Shown piece after piece: positions 1-12,831 of a DNA stretch of 37,333 nucleotides. The DNA comes from Gammaproteobacteria bacterium (GTDB lineage: Bacteria > Pseudomonadota > Gammaproteobacteria > Arenicellales > UBA868), in NCBI GenBank assembly GCA_014239255.1, contig JAAZZE010000017.1, forward strand, positions 3,665 through 40,997, in the 5' to 3' direction. Within the stretch, counting starts at the first letter, position 1. Each line of letters starts with the position of its first letter. Made by a program: the position numbers and the translations under genes. Below the pieces are notes generated by a model. The model saw only the letters and a program-made list of their open reading frames with translations. It searched no databases and was not told the origin of the DNA.

Positions 1-330
1 GAGGAAGTCGAGCGTGGCCAGGTTCTGGCTAAGCCCGGCAGTATCAATCCGCATACCAAGTTTGAGGCTGAGGTCTACATCCTGTCTAAGGAAGAGGGCG
101 GACGACATACCCCTTTCTTCCAGGGTTACCGCCCACAGTTCTATTTCCGTACCACCGACGTCACCGGTCAGTGTGAACTGCCTGAGGGCATCGAGATGGT
201 CATGCCCGGCGACAATGTTAAGTTGTCTGCCCAATTGATCAACCCGATCGCAATGGAAGATGGCCTGCGCTTTGCCATTCGTGAAGGCGGTCGAACGGTC
301 GGTGCCGGTGTGGTGTCGAAGATCATTGAA
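1..330 (+). repeat. Near-identical duplicate of the tufA 3' end (330 bp, 5 mismatches)
   Basis: Positions 1-330 align without gaps to 16686-17015. I count five mismatches, all silent, in two small groups (102/105/111 and 165/168). The duplication is the well-known pair of tuf genes kept alike by gene conversion. Its true left border is outside the window; on the right, similarity stops at the stop codon. Confidence 0.95.
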
Positions 331-333
331 TAA
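1..333 (+). CDS. tuf: Elongation factor Tu, first copy, 3' part only (5' end outside window)
   Basis: The window opens in frame inside EF-Tu, the GTPase that delivers aminoacyl-tRNA to the ribosomal A site. The 110 visible codons cover the end of domain 2 and domain 3, from [13 protein letters not shown] to the C-terminus GVVSKIIE, ending in TAA. The protein sequence is identical to the last 110 residues of the complete copy at 15828-17018. The DNA differs at only five synonymous third positions (102, 105, 111, 165, 168) plus the stop codon (TAA here, TAG there). The gene is followed by tRNA-Trp and secE, the usual gammaproteobacterial context of the tufB copy. The start, the GTPase domain and any upstream tRNA genes lie outside the window. 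Confidence 0.97.
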   Translation, partial: EEVERGQVLAKPGSINPHTKFEAEVYILSKEEGGRHTPFFQGYRPQFYFRTTDVTGQCELPEGIEMVMPGDNVKLSAQLINPIAMEDGLRFAIREGGRTVGAGVVSKIIE

Positions 334-367
334 TTAGGTTATGCCGCTGTGAGCGGTAAAAGAAGTT

Positions 368-443
368 AGGCCAGTAGCTCAATTGGCAGAGCGGCGGTCT
401 CCAAAACCGCAGGTTGGGGGTTCGATTCCCTCCTGGCCTGCCA
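368..443 (+). tRNA. trnW: tRNA-Trp (anticodon CCA)
   Basis: A 76-nt cloverleaf can be folded by eye. The acceptor stem AGGCCAG (368-374) pairs with CTGGCCT (433-439), followed by discriminator G440 and an encoded CCA (441-443). The anticodon stem GCGGT/ACCGC flanks a CT-CCA-AA loop with anticodon CCA at 401-403, which reads UGG. The T loop is GTTCGATTC. It sits 34 bp after the tuf stop and 31 bp before secE, the arrangement seen in Pseudomonas and relatives, and is probably cotranscribed with tuf and secE-nusG. Confidence 0.97.
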
Positions 444-474
444 GAACAAGGAATTGATCGGGGCAACCGGAACA

Positions 475-822
475 GTGGCAGATAAACTGAAACTGGCAGC
501 AGCAGGGCTTGTTATCGTCGCAGCATTGGCACTTTTCTATGTGCTTGGCGACAACTCGTCTCTTATTCGTGCGCTCATTGTGGTTGTGGGTGTAGTGATT
601 GCTGCAGGCATCGCTCTGACTTCGGACTCTGGCAGGGCAACGTGGCAGTTTGCTTTGGCGACTCGCACTGAGGTTCGCAAGGTGATTTGGCCGACTCGTC
701 GTGAGACAGCGCAGTCGACCATGGTCGTGATACTGATGGTGCTGGTTGTGGGAATTTATCTATGGGTGTTGGATGCCTTGTCGTTTTGGGCAATCTACGA
801 CCTTACCTTGGGGTTGGGATAA
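475..822 (+). CDS. secE: Preprotein translocase subunit SecE
   Basis: SecE clamps the SecY channel in the inner membrane and is essential for Sec-dependent export. The 116-residue product has three hydrophobic segments (about residues 8-25, 33-49 and 83-105), the three-helix gammaproteobacterial form (E. coli 127 aa). The family signature EVRKVIWPTRRET (residues 66-78) lies just before the last, essential helix. I chose GTG at 475 (MADKLKL), with a GGGG tract 11 nt upstream. The alternative TTG at 454 would abut its AAGGAA directly, leaving no spacing, and would lie 11 nt from the tRNA end. The gene is followed 3 nt later by nusG, so the two are translationally close. Confidence 0.95.
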   Translation: MADKLKLAAAGLVIVAALALFYVLGDNSSLIRALIVVVGVVIAAGIALTSDSGRATWQFALATRTEVRKVIWPTRRETAQSTMVVILMVLVVGIYLWVLDALSFWAIYDLTLGLG

Positions 823-825
823 GAC

Positions 826-1425
826 ATGATGACTGATGCTGTAACAATGGATGCACCTATGAGTGAAGATACCCCGGAGACAGTTGTCGATTCAGACATG
901 AAGTGGTTCGTGATCCAGGCCTTTTCTGGATTCGAAAAGCACGTAAAGGAGTCATTGCGTGAATATATCCGCCGCGCCGGGATGGAAGACCAATTTGGTG
1001 AGATCGAAGTTCCGACCGAACAGGTAGTGGAACTTAGAAACGGGCAAAAACGTACCAGCGAACGCAAGTTTTTCCCCGGATATGTGCTGGTCCATATGAA
1101 GATGAGCGATGAGGCTTGGCACTTGGTCAAGTCAGTTCCTAAAGTGTCTGGCTTCGTCGGGGGCAGTGGCTCCAAACCTGTGGCGATCTCGGACAAGGAA
1201 GCCGGGGCTATTCTTCAGCAAGTTCAAGAAGGTGCGGAGAACCCTCGACCCAAGTACACCTTTGCCCCCGGAGAAGTGGTCCGGGTTGTCGATGGGCCGT
1301 TCAAAGAGTTCAGCGGGACAGTAGAAGATGTCAATTTTGAAAAAAGCAAACTGAAGGTTTCGGTATCTATATTCGGCCGGTCTACTCCGGTGGAATTGAG
1401 TTTCAGCCAGGTCGAGAAGGCCTGA
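826..1425 (+). CDS. nusG: Transcription termination/antitermination factor NusG
   Basis: NusG binds the RNA polymerase clamp to suppress pausing, recruits Rho through its KOW domain, and can bridge to ribosomal S10. The NGN domain starts near residue 26 ([15 protein letters not shown]) and includes FFPGYVLV; the C-terminal KOW domain runs from about residue 145 ([17 protein letters not shown]). The product is 199 aa against 181 in E. coli. The excess is an acidic N-terminal extension of some 17 residues, with in-frame ATGs at 826, 829, 847 and 859. ATG 826 has GGGA about 6 nt upstream; ATG 859 (MSEDTPE) resembles the usual start MSE. The true start is therefore uncertain by up to 11 codons. 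Confidence 0.97.
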   Translation: MMTDAVTMDAPMSEDTPETVVDSDMKWFVIQAFSGFEKHVKESLREYIRRAGMEDQFGEIEVPTEQVVELRNGQKRTSERKFFPGYVLVHMKMSDEAWHLVKSVPKVSGFVGGSGSKPVAISDKEAGAILQQVQEGAENPRPKYTFAPGEVVRVVDGPFKEFSGTVEDVNFEKSKLKVSVSIFGRSTPVELSFSQVEKA

Positions 1426-1507
1426 CGCACTGCTGCTGTAGTTGCAGCCAAAACGAGTCGTTAATTAAAGGGGAGCTTTGCGGCGTTTGGACCCGACGGA
1501 GTAAGAA
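1426..1507 (+). promoter_or_regulatory. nusG-rplK spacer, probable L1-responsive leader of the L11 operon
   Basis: This 82-bp spacer precedes rplK, where ribosomal protein L1 represses rplKA translation in many bacteria by binding a mimic of its 23S rRNA site. A small stem GCTGC/GCAGC (1432-1436 with 1444-1448) is followed by a purine-rich GGGGAG (1470-1475) and by a possible stem across the TTTGGACCC segment next to the GGAG ribosome binding site (1498-1501). A TTGCAG...TTAAAG pair (1442-1447, 1465-1470, spacer 17) is too weak to call a promoter. The L1 assignment is inferred from position and the GGGGAG element, not from a proven fold. Confidence 0.4.
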
Positions 1508-1939
1508 ATGGCGAAGAAGATTGATGCGTATATCAAGTTGCAGGTACCGGCTGGGGGCGCTAAACCCAGTCCACCCGTAGGTCCGGCTCTGGGCCAGCAT
1601 GGCCTGAACATCATGGAGTTCTGCAAGGCATTTAATGCAGATACCCAGGAACTTGAGCCCGGCCTACCCATACCGGTTGTTATTACGGTGTACTCGGACA
1701 AGAGTTTCACCTACATCAAAAAGACCCCGCCCGCGTCGTTTCTACTGAAAAAGGCAGCCGGACTGGAAAAGGGCAGCGGAGAGCCTAACAAGAACAAGGT
1801 AGGCAAGGTCGGCCGGGCCGAACTTGAAGAGATCGCCAAGGTAAAAATGCCAGATCTCAGTGCTTACGATATGGATCAGGCAGTAAAGATCATTGCTGGT
1901 AGCGCCCGCAGTATGGGCATTGAAACGGAGGGCGTCTGA
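1508..1939 (+). CDS. rplK: 50S ribosomal protein L11
   Basis: L11 forms the base of the ribosomal stalk with 23S rRNA and takes part in GTPase factor function and the stringent response. The 143-aa product (E. coli 142) begins [16 protein letters not shown] and has the proline-rich N-terminal hinge [16 protein letters not shown] and the C-terminal rRNA-binding domain with GSARSMGIE near the end. A GGAG lies 6 nt before the ATG. The stop codon TGA (1937-1939) overlaps the rplA start in a TGATG arrangement, which couples the translation of the two genes. Confidence 0.99.
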   Translation: MAKKIDAYIKLQVPAGGAKPSPPVGPALGQHGLNIMEFCKAFNADTQELEPGLPIPVVITVYSDKSFTYIKKTPPASFLLKKAAGLEKGSGEPNKNKVGKVGRAELEEIAKVKMPDLSAYDMDQAVKIIAGSARSMGIETEGV

Positions 1940-2631
1940 TGGCAGCGCATAGTAAAAGATACCGCCAGGCCGCCGAGCATCGCACAGCAGATAACTACTA
2001 CCCCATCGATGATGCGCTGAAGGTTATCAAGAAAACCGCGTCGGCAAAATTTGATGAGACAGTCGACGTCAGTATTAATCTGGGTGTTAATGCGAAAAAG
2101 TCTGATCAGAATGTCCGGGGCGCCACTGTATTACCCAAGGGAACTGGCAAGACCGTACGCGTTGCAGTTTTTGCTGACGGTGCCGATGCCGAGGCTGCCA
2201 AGGGGGCAGGTGCTGATGTGATCGGGTTGGATGATCTTGCGGAGACCATCAAAGGCGGCACGATCGACTTCGATATTTGTATCGCTACGCCCGCGACGAT
2301 GCGGGTGGTTGGAAAATTGGGGCAGGTGCTTGGGCCACGAGGACTGATGCCTAATCCCAAAGTGGGCACGGTGACACAGGATGTCGCCAAGGCAGTCGGC
2401 AACGCCAAAGCCGGTCAGGTGCAGTTCCGTATCGATAAAGCTGGGGTCATCCACTGCCCCATTGGTAAAGTGTCTTTTGATGCCGATGCCTTGAAAGAAA
2501 ACCTGATGGCGCTGTTGGATGCGCTGAACAAGGCCAAGCCGTCCGCTGCCAAGGGTCAATACCTAAGGCGGCTGACCTTGTCCACGACGATGGGGCCGGG
2601 CGTTAAAGTCGACCGAGCCTCAGTAAGTTAA
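1939..2631 (+). CDS. rplA: 50S ribosomal protein L1
   Basis: L1 forms the mobile L1 stalk at the E site, and in many bacteria it represses its own operon. The product is 230 aa (E. coli 234). Recognisable segments are the N-terminal KRYRQAAE, the [14 protein letters not shown] strand, and the strongly conserved [16 protein letters not shown] block near residues 134-147, followed by [19 protein letters not shown]. The ATG overlaps the rplK stop by one base, so initiation probably depends on ribosomes finishing rplK. Confidence 0.99.
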   Translation: MAAHSKRYRQAAEHRTADNYYPIDDALKVIKKTASAKFDETVDVSINLGVNAKKSDQNVRGATVLPKGTGKTVRVAVFADGADAEAAKGAGADVIGLDDLAETIKGGTIDFDICIATPATMRVVGKLGQVLGPRGLMPNPKVGTVTQDVAKAVGNAKAGQVQFRIDKAGVIHCPIGKVSFDADALKENLMALLDALNKAKPSAAKGQYLRRLTLSTTMGPGVKVDRASVS

Positions 2632-2843
2632 ATAGATTTGTTTTGAGGGGCTCGACCATGGCTTTGCTGCCTTTTTAGGCAACAGAAAGTCGGGTGGGTT
2701 CGTCGAAGACCGTAGGTGTGAAGCCGGTGACGTTACTGGGTTTGCTTAATGGTGCTCCACCAGCCTGCGCAGGCGGTGCCCCAGATCCGAAGATTTTTCC
2801 AGGGTCAGGACACCAAGGTGTAACCAGTAGGGAGTAGTGCTAA
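2632..2843 (+). promoter_or_regulatory. L10 leader (autoregulatory rplJ-rplL mRNA leader)
   Basis: The 212-bp gap between rplA and rplJ carries conserved words of the gammaproteobacterial L10 leader: GAAGACCGTAGG at about 2705-2716, TTGCTTAAT at 2742-2750, CCTGCGCAGGCGGTG at 2764-2778 and CCAGATCC shortly after. In E. coli the L10-(L7/L12) complex binds this leader and represses translation of rplJL. A GCTGCC/GGCAAC stem-loop around 2662-2682 precedes the core, with no T tract after it. The rplJ ribosome binding site GGAG (2831-2834) lies 9 nt before the ATG. I see no convincing sigma70 promoter here, although E. coli has one. Confidence 0.8.
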
Positions 2844-3377
2844 ATGAGCCTTAATATCGATCAGAAAAAGGTCGTCGTCAGCGAGGTGACACAGATATTT
2901 TCTGTAGCCCAGGCTGCCGTTCTGGCTGAGTATCGCGGGCTTACCGTCGCACAAATTACCGAACTGAGAGGCGAAGCCCGCAACCAGGGTGTGGACGTGC
3001 GTGTTGTAAAAAACACTCTGGCCAAGCGCAGTGTTGCAGGCTCTGATTTTGAGTGTCTGGCGAACCACTTTACGGGACCGGTGTTGATCTCCTCGTCGGA
3101 AGATCCGGTGGCTGTAGCTAAAGTGGTTTCCAAGTTTGCTAAAAAGAATGATGACCTGAAGATCACGGTAGGCGCTATGAACGGCGACTTGCTTGATTTG
3201 GCGGCCATTCAGGTATTAGCCAAGTTGCCCAACCGTGACGAATTACTCGCCACGTTGGTGGGTACGATGGCAGCGCCGATAAGCAAACTGGTCCGGACTT
3301 TAAATGAAGTGCCTTCGAAGTTTGTGCGGACGCTGTCGGCTGTCAGGGATAGCCGGACTGAAGAACAGGTAGCGTGA
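2844..3377 (+). CDS. rplJ: 50S ribosomal protein L10
   Basis: L10 anchors the L7/L12 dimers to the 23S rRNA at the ribosomal stalk base, and with them represses translation of its own mRNA. The product is 177 aa (E. coli 165). The N-terminal rRNA-binding domain shows the typical AAVLAEYRGLTVAQITELR and VVKNTLAKR; the C-terminal helix that docks L7/L12 dimers is in the last 30 residues and carries a slightly longer tail (SAVRDSRTEEQVA). It is preceded by an L10-type leader and followed by rplL after 51 bp. Confidence 0.98.
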   Translation: MSLNIDQKKVVVSEVTQIFSVAQAAVLAEYRGLTVAQITELRGEARNQGVDVRVVKNTLAKRSVAGSDFECLANHFTGPVLISSSEDPVAVAKVVSKFAKKNDDLKITVGAMNGDLLDLAAIQVLAKLPNRDELLATLVGTMAAPISKLVRTLNEVPSKFVRTLSAVRDSRTEEQVA

Positions 3378-3428
3378 GAAACGGTCAAGCGCTTAAGACA
3401 GGAAAAATCTCAAGTTAGGGAGAGTCAA

Positions 3429-3809
3429 ATGAATCGCGAAGAAGTGTTAAATGCAGTAGCAGAAATGTCCGTCATCGAGTTGTCCCAATTGATCAAGGAC
3501 ATGGAAGAAAAGTTTGATGTTTCAGCCAGCGCCGCAGTGGCAGTAGCTGCCCCCGCAGCTGGCGAAACAGGTGGTGATGCAGGTGGTGCCGAAGAACAAA
3601 CCGAGTTTGATGCCATGCTGACCTCTTTCGGTGATAAAAAGGTCCCCGTCATCAAGGCAGTTCGGGCTCTTACCGGCCTGGGTTTGAAGGAAGCCAAGGA
3701 TCTCGTCGAGTCGGCACCTGCCGCTGTCAAAGAAGGCGTCACTAAGGCTGAAGCTGAGGAGATCAAGAAGCAGATCGAAGAAGCCGGCGGATCTGTTGAG
3801 ATTAAGTAG
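3429..3809 (+). CDS. rplL: 50S ribosomal protein L7/L12
   Basis: L7/L12 is the multi-copy stalk protein that recruits IF2, EF-Tu, EF-G and release factors. The 126-aa product (E. coli 121) has the expected three parts: an N-terminal dimerisation domain (about 1-33, with [17 protein letters not shown]), an Ala/Gly-rich flexible hinge (about 34-56), and a globular C-terminal factor-binding domain with [20 protein letters not shown] and the end GGSVEIK. A strong ribosome binding site GGGAG lies about 8 nt upstream, fitting the need to make more of this protein than its neighbours. Confidence 0.99.
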   Translation: MNREEVLNAVAEMSVIELSQLIKDMEEKFDVSASAAVAVAAPAAGETGGDAGGAEEQTEFDAMLTSFGDKKVPVIKAVRALTGLGLKEAKDLVESAPAAVKEGVTKAEAEEIKKQIEEAGGSVEIK

Positions 3810-3856
3810 TAACCAGTTGTACACCTGCTGTAAATGGCAGGCGTGGACTGGTCTTG

Positions 3857-3899
3857 AAGGCGCGCCCGGGCAGCTTAGAAGCTCCTGGGCTCGCGCCTT
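3857..3899 (+). other. Long RNA hairpin in the rplL-rpoB spacer (processing site or attenuator)
   Basis: The 151-bp spacer 3810-3960 contains a near-continuous hairpin. AAGGCGCG (3857-3864) pairs with CGCGCCTT (3892-3899), CCCGGG pairs with CCTGGG through one G-U, and AGCT (3872-3875) pairs with AGCT (3880-3883). Only small bulges interrupt it. No T tract follows, so it is not a normal intrinsic terminator. E. coli has an attenuator and an RNase III cleavage site in this same spacer, which set the lower level of rpoBC relative to rplJL. A similar role here is inferred from position and structure. A smaller hairpin CCTGC/GCAGG lies just upstream (about 3824-3841). Confidence 0.7.
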
Positions 3900-3960
3900 A
3901 TGTAAAGCGATCGATCGGGTTACCCGACGGTTGATCACGCCCTAACGCTACGAGGTCTTC

Positions 3961-8043
<4,083 letters not shown>

Positions 8044-8099
8044 TCGAACCTATAGCGACCCCGTTCAAAGCAACCGATCCAGACACCCCGAGGAAAGTA

Positions 8100-11000
8100 A
8101 TGAAAGATCTTTTCAGCCAGTTCACAAGACACGACTCCACAGACGAGGAGTTCGACAATATTCGGATTGGTCTGGCATCGCCAGACAAGATCCGCTCGTG
8201 GTCATGGGGTGAAGTGAAGAAGCCTGAGACCATTAATTACCGGACTTTCAAGCCGGAGCGCGACGGTCTGTTCTGCGCTAAGTTGTTTGGACCGATGAGT
8301 GATTACGAATGTCTGTGCGGCAAGTACAAGCGTCTTAAGCACCGAGGTGTTGTCTGCGAGAAATGTGGTGTAGAGGTGACCCTTTCCACAGTTCGTCGCG
8401 AGCGTATGGGCCATATCGAACTGGCCAGTCCAGTGGCGCACATCTGGTTTCTAAAGTCACTGCCATCACGGCTCGGCGTGCTTTTAGATATGACAGTACG
8501 GGAAATCGAGCGGATTCTCTACTTCGAGGCTTATGTCATTACCGACCCTGGACTCACTGATCTTGAAACCGGTTCGTTAATGACAGAAGAGCAATACTAC
8601 GAGGCCATCGAGATGTACGGCGCTGATTTCGACGCCGCGATGGGTGCAGAAGCAGTCAAAGAGTTGCTTAAAGCCATGGAACTAAAGTCTTTGTCGACAC
8701 AGTTGCGCGAAGAACTCGCGGAATCTTCGTCTGAGACTAAGACCAAGAAATTGACCAAGCGGTTGAGGGTTGTCGAGGCGTTTCTGCACTCCGGGAACAA
8801 GCCAGAATGGATGATCATGGAGGCCTTGCCCGTACTACCACCGGATTTACGCCCGTTGGTGCCTCTAGAGGGTGGACGTTTTGCAACATCAGATCTCAAT
8901 GACTTGTATCGCAGAGTAATCAATCGTAACAATCGCTTGCGACGACTGCTCGATCTTAATGCGCCAGACATTATCGTGCGCAATGAAAAACGCATGTTGC
9001 AGGAATCAGTCGACGCCCTCTTAGATAACGGTCGTCGCGGTAAGGCGGTCACCGGCCCTAATCGACGCCAGCTGAAATCTTTAGCCGATATGATCAAGGG
9101 TAAGCAGGGACGCTTTCGTCAAAACCTGTTGGGTAAGCGAGTTGATTACTCCGGTCGCTCGGTGATCGTAGTTGGACCTACTCTTAAATTACACCAGTGT
9201 GGTTTACCGAAGAAGATGGCGCTGGAGTTGTTTCGACCGTTCATCTACAGCAAGCTCGAACTTCGAGGCCTGGCAACCACCATCAAGCAGGCCAAGAAGT
9301 TGGTGGAATCTGAGGAGCCGGAGGTCTGGGATATTCTTGAAGAAGTGATTCGCGAACATCCTGTACTGCTTAATCGGGCGCCGACGCTGCACCGACTGGG
9401 TATTCAGGCTTTTGAGCCGGTGTTGGTCGAGGGCAAGGCAATCCAGCTACATCCGCTGGTGTGCACTGCGTATAACGCTGACTTTGACGGTGATCAGATG
9501 GCGGTGCATGTTCCGCTTTCTATTGAGGCACAGCTCGAGGCTCGGACCTTGATGATGTCTTCTAACAATGTCCTTTCACCATCTAACGGTGAGCCAATTA
9601 TTGTCCCTTCCCAGGATATTGTGCTGGGCCTGTATTACATGACCCGCGAGATGGTAAACGCGCGCGGCGAAGGCAAGGTATTTGCAGATATTGCTGAGGT
9701 TCGCAGGGCGCTGGATAGCGGCGTGCTGTCAATACATGCCAAGATCAAGACGCGTATCCGGCAAGTGCTTGCTGATGAGGAAGGTCAGATGAGCGAAACA
9801 CTGACTTTGATAGATACCACCACGGGTCGGGCTTTACTATCGGAGATCCTCCCTGATGGATTGCCGTTTGAGCTGGTCAACCAGCCAATGAAAAAGCGCG
9901 CGATATCCAATATTATCAACGAGTGCTATCGTCAAGTAGGGCTCAAGGATACCGTAATCTTCTGTGATCGCTTGATGTATGCCGGATTTTCCATGGCTGC
10001 CAAGTCTGGTGTCTCAATTGGTATCGACGACATGGTGATTCCCGACAGCAAGATAAAGACCCTCGCTGTGGCTGAAAACGAAGTGAAGGCGATTCAGGAT
10101 CAGCACCGCCAGGGCCTACTGACAGACGGTGAGCGCTATAACAAGGTAGTCGATATATGGACCCATGCCAGTGACAAGGTAGCGGGTGAGATGATGGCTA
10201 AACTCAGTACCGAAACGGTTACCAACGCCCAGAGTGAAAGCGTCGAGCAGGAATCATTCAACTCGATTTACATGATGGCTGACTCCGGCGCTCGCGGCAG
10301 TCACGCACAGATTCGCCAGCTGGCCGGCATGCGGGGTCTGATGGCCAAGCCTGATGGCTCGATCATTGAGACGCCAATTACCGCTAACTTCCGCGAGGGG
10401 CTCAATGTTCTGCAGTACTTTATTTCAACCCATGGTGCTCGTAAGGGTCTTGCAGATACAGCGTTGAAAACCGCCAACTCCGGCTATCTCACCCGGAGAT
10501 TGGTGGATGTCTGTCAGGACCTTGTTGTTATCGAGGCCGATTGCGGCACTACCGACGGTATCTTGCGTGAAGCGAGGGTTGAGGGTGGCGAAGTAGTTAT
10601 TCCGCTCAGAGATAGGATTCTGGGCCGATCTGTTGCTGTAGATGTGGTCAGCCCGGTAGGCAAAAAAGTTTTGGTTAGCGCGGGCGAGATGATTGATGAG
10701 GCGATAGTTCTCTCACTGGAAGAGCACAATATTAACCAGGTCAAGGTTCGCTCTGCAGTGACCTGTGAGACCCGCTATGGCATTTGCTCGACCTGTTACG
10801 GTCGGGATCTGGCTCGGGGTCAACTGGTCAACCGTGGCGAAGCAGTAGGTGTTATGGCGGCACAAAGCATCGGCGAGCCCGGGACCCAGTTAACCATGCG
10901 TACCTTCCATATTGGTGGTGCTGCTTCAAGGACGGCAGCAGTTAGCGGTGTTGAGGTCAGGAACGACGGGACTGTTACTTTTACGCGCGTCAGGCGGGTT

Positions 11001-12320
11001 AAGCGCGCCGACGGTCGTAATATCGTAGTTTCTCGTTCCGCCGAGTTGGTGATTCACGATCAGCATGGTGTCGATCGTGAACGTTATCGTATTCCCTATG
11101 GCGCCGAACTGACGGTTAATGATGGTGATACCGTGACTGGGGGAAGTATTATCGCCTCCTGGGACCCGCACACCCATCCGATTATCAACGAAGTGGGTGG
11201 CAAGATCCGCTTCGAGAGCATGGTCGAGGGCGTGTCGGTAGCGGAGCAGGTCGATGAACTCACTGGGTCGAGTACTCACCTCGTCATAGATCCTAAGAGT
11301 CGACGTGGCACCAGTACTGATATAAAACCGACCATTGAATTGGTTGATGGAAAAGGCAAGCCAAAGGTTTTGCCAGGAAGCGAGTCACCGGCAAGATACC
11401 AGATGCCGCCGGGTGCCTCTATCGTGGTTGTCGATGGGGCGCAGGTGGGCGTTGGTGAGGTGTTAGCCCGAATTCCTCAGGAAGGCTCCAAGACGCGCGA
11501 CATTACCGGAGGCTTGCCCCGTGTGGCCGAGCTATTCGAAGCGCGTAAGGCCAAGGACCCAGCTATCCTGGCAACACACAGCGGGGTGATCTCGTTCGGT
11601 AAGGAAGTCAAAACCAAGGTGCGCCTGGTAATCACTGATGAGTTGGGTGAACCACATGAGATGGCTATTTCCAAAGGCCGATCTATCAGTGTCTTCGACG
11701 GTGAACATATCGACAAGGGTGACATCATTGTTGAAGGTGGGTTGACTGCCAGCGATATTCTGGAGCTCAGAGGCCGGAAAGAGCTTACCGACTATATCGT
11801 CAACGAGGTTCAGGAGGTGTACCGGCTGCAGGGCGTCAAGATCAACGATAAGCATATTGAAGTGATTATTCGTCAGATGTTGCGACGTGTCCGGATAGTT
11901 GATCCAGGCGACAGCCGTCACCTTGAAGGTGACCAGGTTGAACGTTCTGCACTGCTGGAGGCGAACGATCAGTTGGTAGCTGAGGGCAAAACGCCGGCCA
12001 CCTTTGCGCTCATACTTCTGGGAATAACAAAGGCTTCGCTGAGTACCGACTCATTTATCTCAGCGGCTTCATTCCAGGAGACAACTCGGGTGCTGACCGA
12101 GGCCTCCATGCAGGGTAAGGTGGACAGATTGCGCGGGCTCAAGGAGAACGTGATCGTTGGCCGTCTGATTCCTGCGGGTACTGGTCTGGCATACCATGAG
12201 GAGCGCCGTCGCCGTCGCGAGGAGCAGGTCAGTGGGAAAGCAGAAATTGCTGAGTTGACTTTTGCCAGTAGCGCCGAGTCAAAAGACGAGGCCGCGCCTG
12301 CTGAAGCGGTGCAGGGTTGA
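8100..12320 (+). CDS. rpoC: DNA-directed RNA polymerase subunit beta'
   Basis: Beta' carries the catalytic magnesium and the clamp. The product is 1406 aa (E. coli 1407). The N-terminal zinc-binding domain has C71, C73, C86 and C89; the active-site motif NADFDGDQ places the three Mg-binding aspartates at D461, D463 and D465; the second zinc site uses C815, C889, C896 and C899. The bridge helix/trigger loop region shows [16 protein letters not shown]. Large lineage-specific inserts are not apparent, since the length matches E. coli almost exactly. GAGGAAAG upstream of the ATG is a good ribosome binding site. The stop codon lies inside the 5' arm of a downstream hairpin. Confidence 0.99.
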   Translation: MKDLFSQFTRHDSTDEEFDNIRIGLASPDKIRSWSWGEVKKPETINYRTFKPERDGLFCAKLFGPMSDYECLCGKYKRLKHRGVVCEKCGVEVTLSTVRRERMGHIELASPVAHIWFLKSLPSRLGVLLDMTVREIERILYFEAYVITDPGLTDLETGSLMTEEQYYEAIEMYGADFDAAMGAEAVKELLKAMELKSLSTQLREELAESSSETKTKKLTKRLRVVEAFLHSGNKPEWMIMEALPVLPPDLRPLVPLEGGRFATSDLNDLYRRVINRNNRLRRLLDLNAPDIIVRNEKRMLQESVDALLDNGRRGKAVTGPNRRQLKSLADMIKGKQGRFRQNLLGKRVDYSGRSVIVVGPTLKLHQCGLPKKMALELFRPFIYSKLELRGLATTIKQAKKLVESEEPEVWDILEEVIREHPVLLNRAPTLHRLGIQAFEPVLVEGKAIQLHPLVCTAYNADFDGDQMAVHVPLSIEAQLEARTLMMSSNNVLSPSNGEPIIVPSQDIVLGLYYMTREMVNARGEGKVFADIAEVRRALDSGVLSIHAKIKTRIRQVLADEEGQMSETLTLIDTTTGRALLSEILPDGLPFELVNQPMKKRAISNIINECYRQVGLKDTVIFCDRLMYAGFSMAAKSGVSIGIDDMVIPDSKIKTLAVAENEVKAIQDQHRQGLLTDGERYNKVVDIWTHASDKVAGEMMAKLSTETVTNAQSESVEQESFNSIYMMADSGARGSHAQIRQLAGMRGLMAKPDGSIIETPITANFREGLNVLQYFISTHGARKGLADTALKTANSGYLTRRLVDVCQDLVVIEADCGTTDGILREARVEGGEVVIPLRDRILGRSVAVDVVSPVGKKVLVSAGEMIDEAIVLSLEEHNINQVKVRSAVTCETRYGICSTCYGRDLARGQLVNRGEAVGVMAAQSIGEPGTQLTMRTFHIGGAASRTAAVSGVEVRNDGTVTFTRVRRVKRADGRNIVVSRSAELVIHDQHGVDRERYRIPYGAELTVNDGDTVTGGSIIASWDPHTHPIINEVGGKIRFESMVEGVSVAEQVDELTGSSTHLVIDPKSRRGTSTDIKPTIELVDGKGKPKVLPGSESPARYQMPPGASIVVVDGAQVGVGEVLARIPQEGSKTRDITGGLPRVAELFEARKAKDPAILATHSGVISFGKEVKTKVRLVITDELGEPHEMAISKGRSISVFDGEHIDKGDIIVEGGLTASDILELRGRKELTDYIVNEVQEVYRLQGVKINDKHIEVIIRQMLRRVRIVDPGDSRHLEGDQVERSALLEANDQLVAEGKTPATFALILLGITKASLSTDSFISAASFQETTRVLTEASMQGKVDRLRGLKENVIVGRLIPAGTGLAYHEERRRRREEQVSGKAEIAELTFASSAESKDEAAPAEAVQG

Positions 12321-12350
12321 GGTCCGGTTTAAGGCCTCAACCCAGAAAAT
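12314..12350 (+). terminator. Hairpin at the end of rpoC, possible weak terminator
   Basis: GGGTTGAGG (12314-12322) pairs perfectly with CCTCAACCC (12335-12343), and an inner CC/GG extends the stem across a one-base bulge. The rpoC stop codon TGA (12318-12320) is inside the 5' arm. The 3' flank AGAAAATTTCCC has only a short T run, so termination may be partial or the hairpin may only protect the mRNA end. It sits about 20 bp before the rpsL promoter, a sensible place for the rplKAJL-rpoBC unit to end. Confidence 0.5.
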
Positions 12351-12362
12351 TTCCCGGAAATG

Positions 12363-12391
12363 TTGACAAAAAACCGAGTTCTGCCTAGAAT
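12363..12391 (+). promoter_or_regulatory. Strong sigma70 promoter for the str operon (rpsL)
   Basis: A perfect -35 TTGACA (12363-12368) is separated by exactly 17 bp from TAGAAT (12386-12391; five of six consensus bases). The following bases CGCCGCCC (12392-12398) form a GC-rich discriminator, the hallmark of stable RNA and ribosomal protein promoters that are repressed by ppGpp and DksA. Transcription should start near 12398-12400, giving an rpsL leader of roughly 58 nt. This is the clearest promoter in the window. Confidence 0.88.
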
Positions 12392-12456
12392 CGCCGCCCT
12401 TTGCTGGGTTTGGTGATTGTGGGCTGAAAGCGGGGCCTAAGAGCGAGAAAAAGAAG

Positions 12457-12831
12457 ATGCCAACGATTAATCAACTGGTCAGAAAGCCTCGGGTACGCCG
12501 GACTCAAAAGTCGAATGTACCAGCACTGGCGGCCTGCCCACAAAAGCGCGGTGTATGTACGCGGGTATATACCACTACACCGAAAAAGCCGAATTCGGCT
12601 TTACGCAAGGTGGCTCGGGTACGTTTAACCAATGGCTTTGAAGTAACCAGTTACATCGGTGGCGAAGGGCACAATCTCCAGGAGCACTCGGTTGTGCTTA
12701 TCCGGGGCGGCAGGGTAAAGGATCTGCCGGGTGTGCGCTATCACACCGTACGGGGGACATTAGATACATCAGGCGTAGGCGATCGGCGACAGGGCCGCTC
12801 GAAATACGGGGCGAAACGACCGAAGTCGTAA
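12457..12831 (+). CDS. rpsL: 30S ribosomal protein S12
   Basis: S12 sits at the decoding centre and controls accuracy; it is the classical target of streptomycin resistance. The product is 124 aa, as in E. coli. The [12 protein letters not shown] loop has K43 and the [14 protein letters not shown] loop has K88 and D89 (numbered from Met), so the usual resistance positions are wild type and the aspartate modified by methylthiolation in E. coli is present. The gene is first behind the 12363-12391 promoter. Its ribosome binding site is only a loose purine run. It is followed by an unusually long spacer before rpsG. Confidence 0.99.
   Translation: MPTINQLVRKPRVRRTQKSNVPALAACPQKRGVCTRVYTTTPKKPNSALRKVARVRLTNGFEVTSYIGGEGHNLQEHSVVLIRGGRVKDLPGVRYHTVRGTLDTSGVGDRRQGRSKYGAKRPKS

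Noticed and set aside
454-474. Longer secE beginning at TTG 454
   Set aside because: AAGGAA is directly adjacent to the TTG, leaving no spacing, and the GTG at 475 gives a family-like N-terminus.
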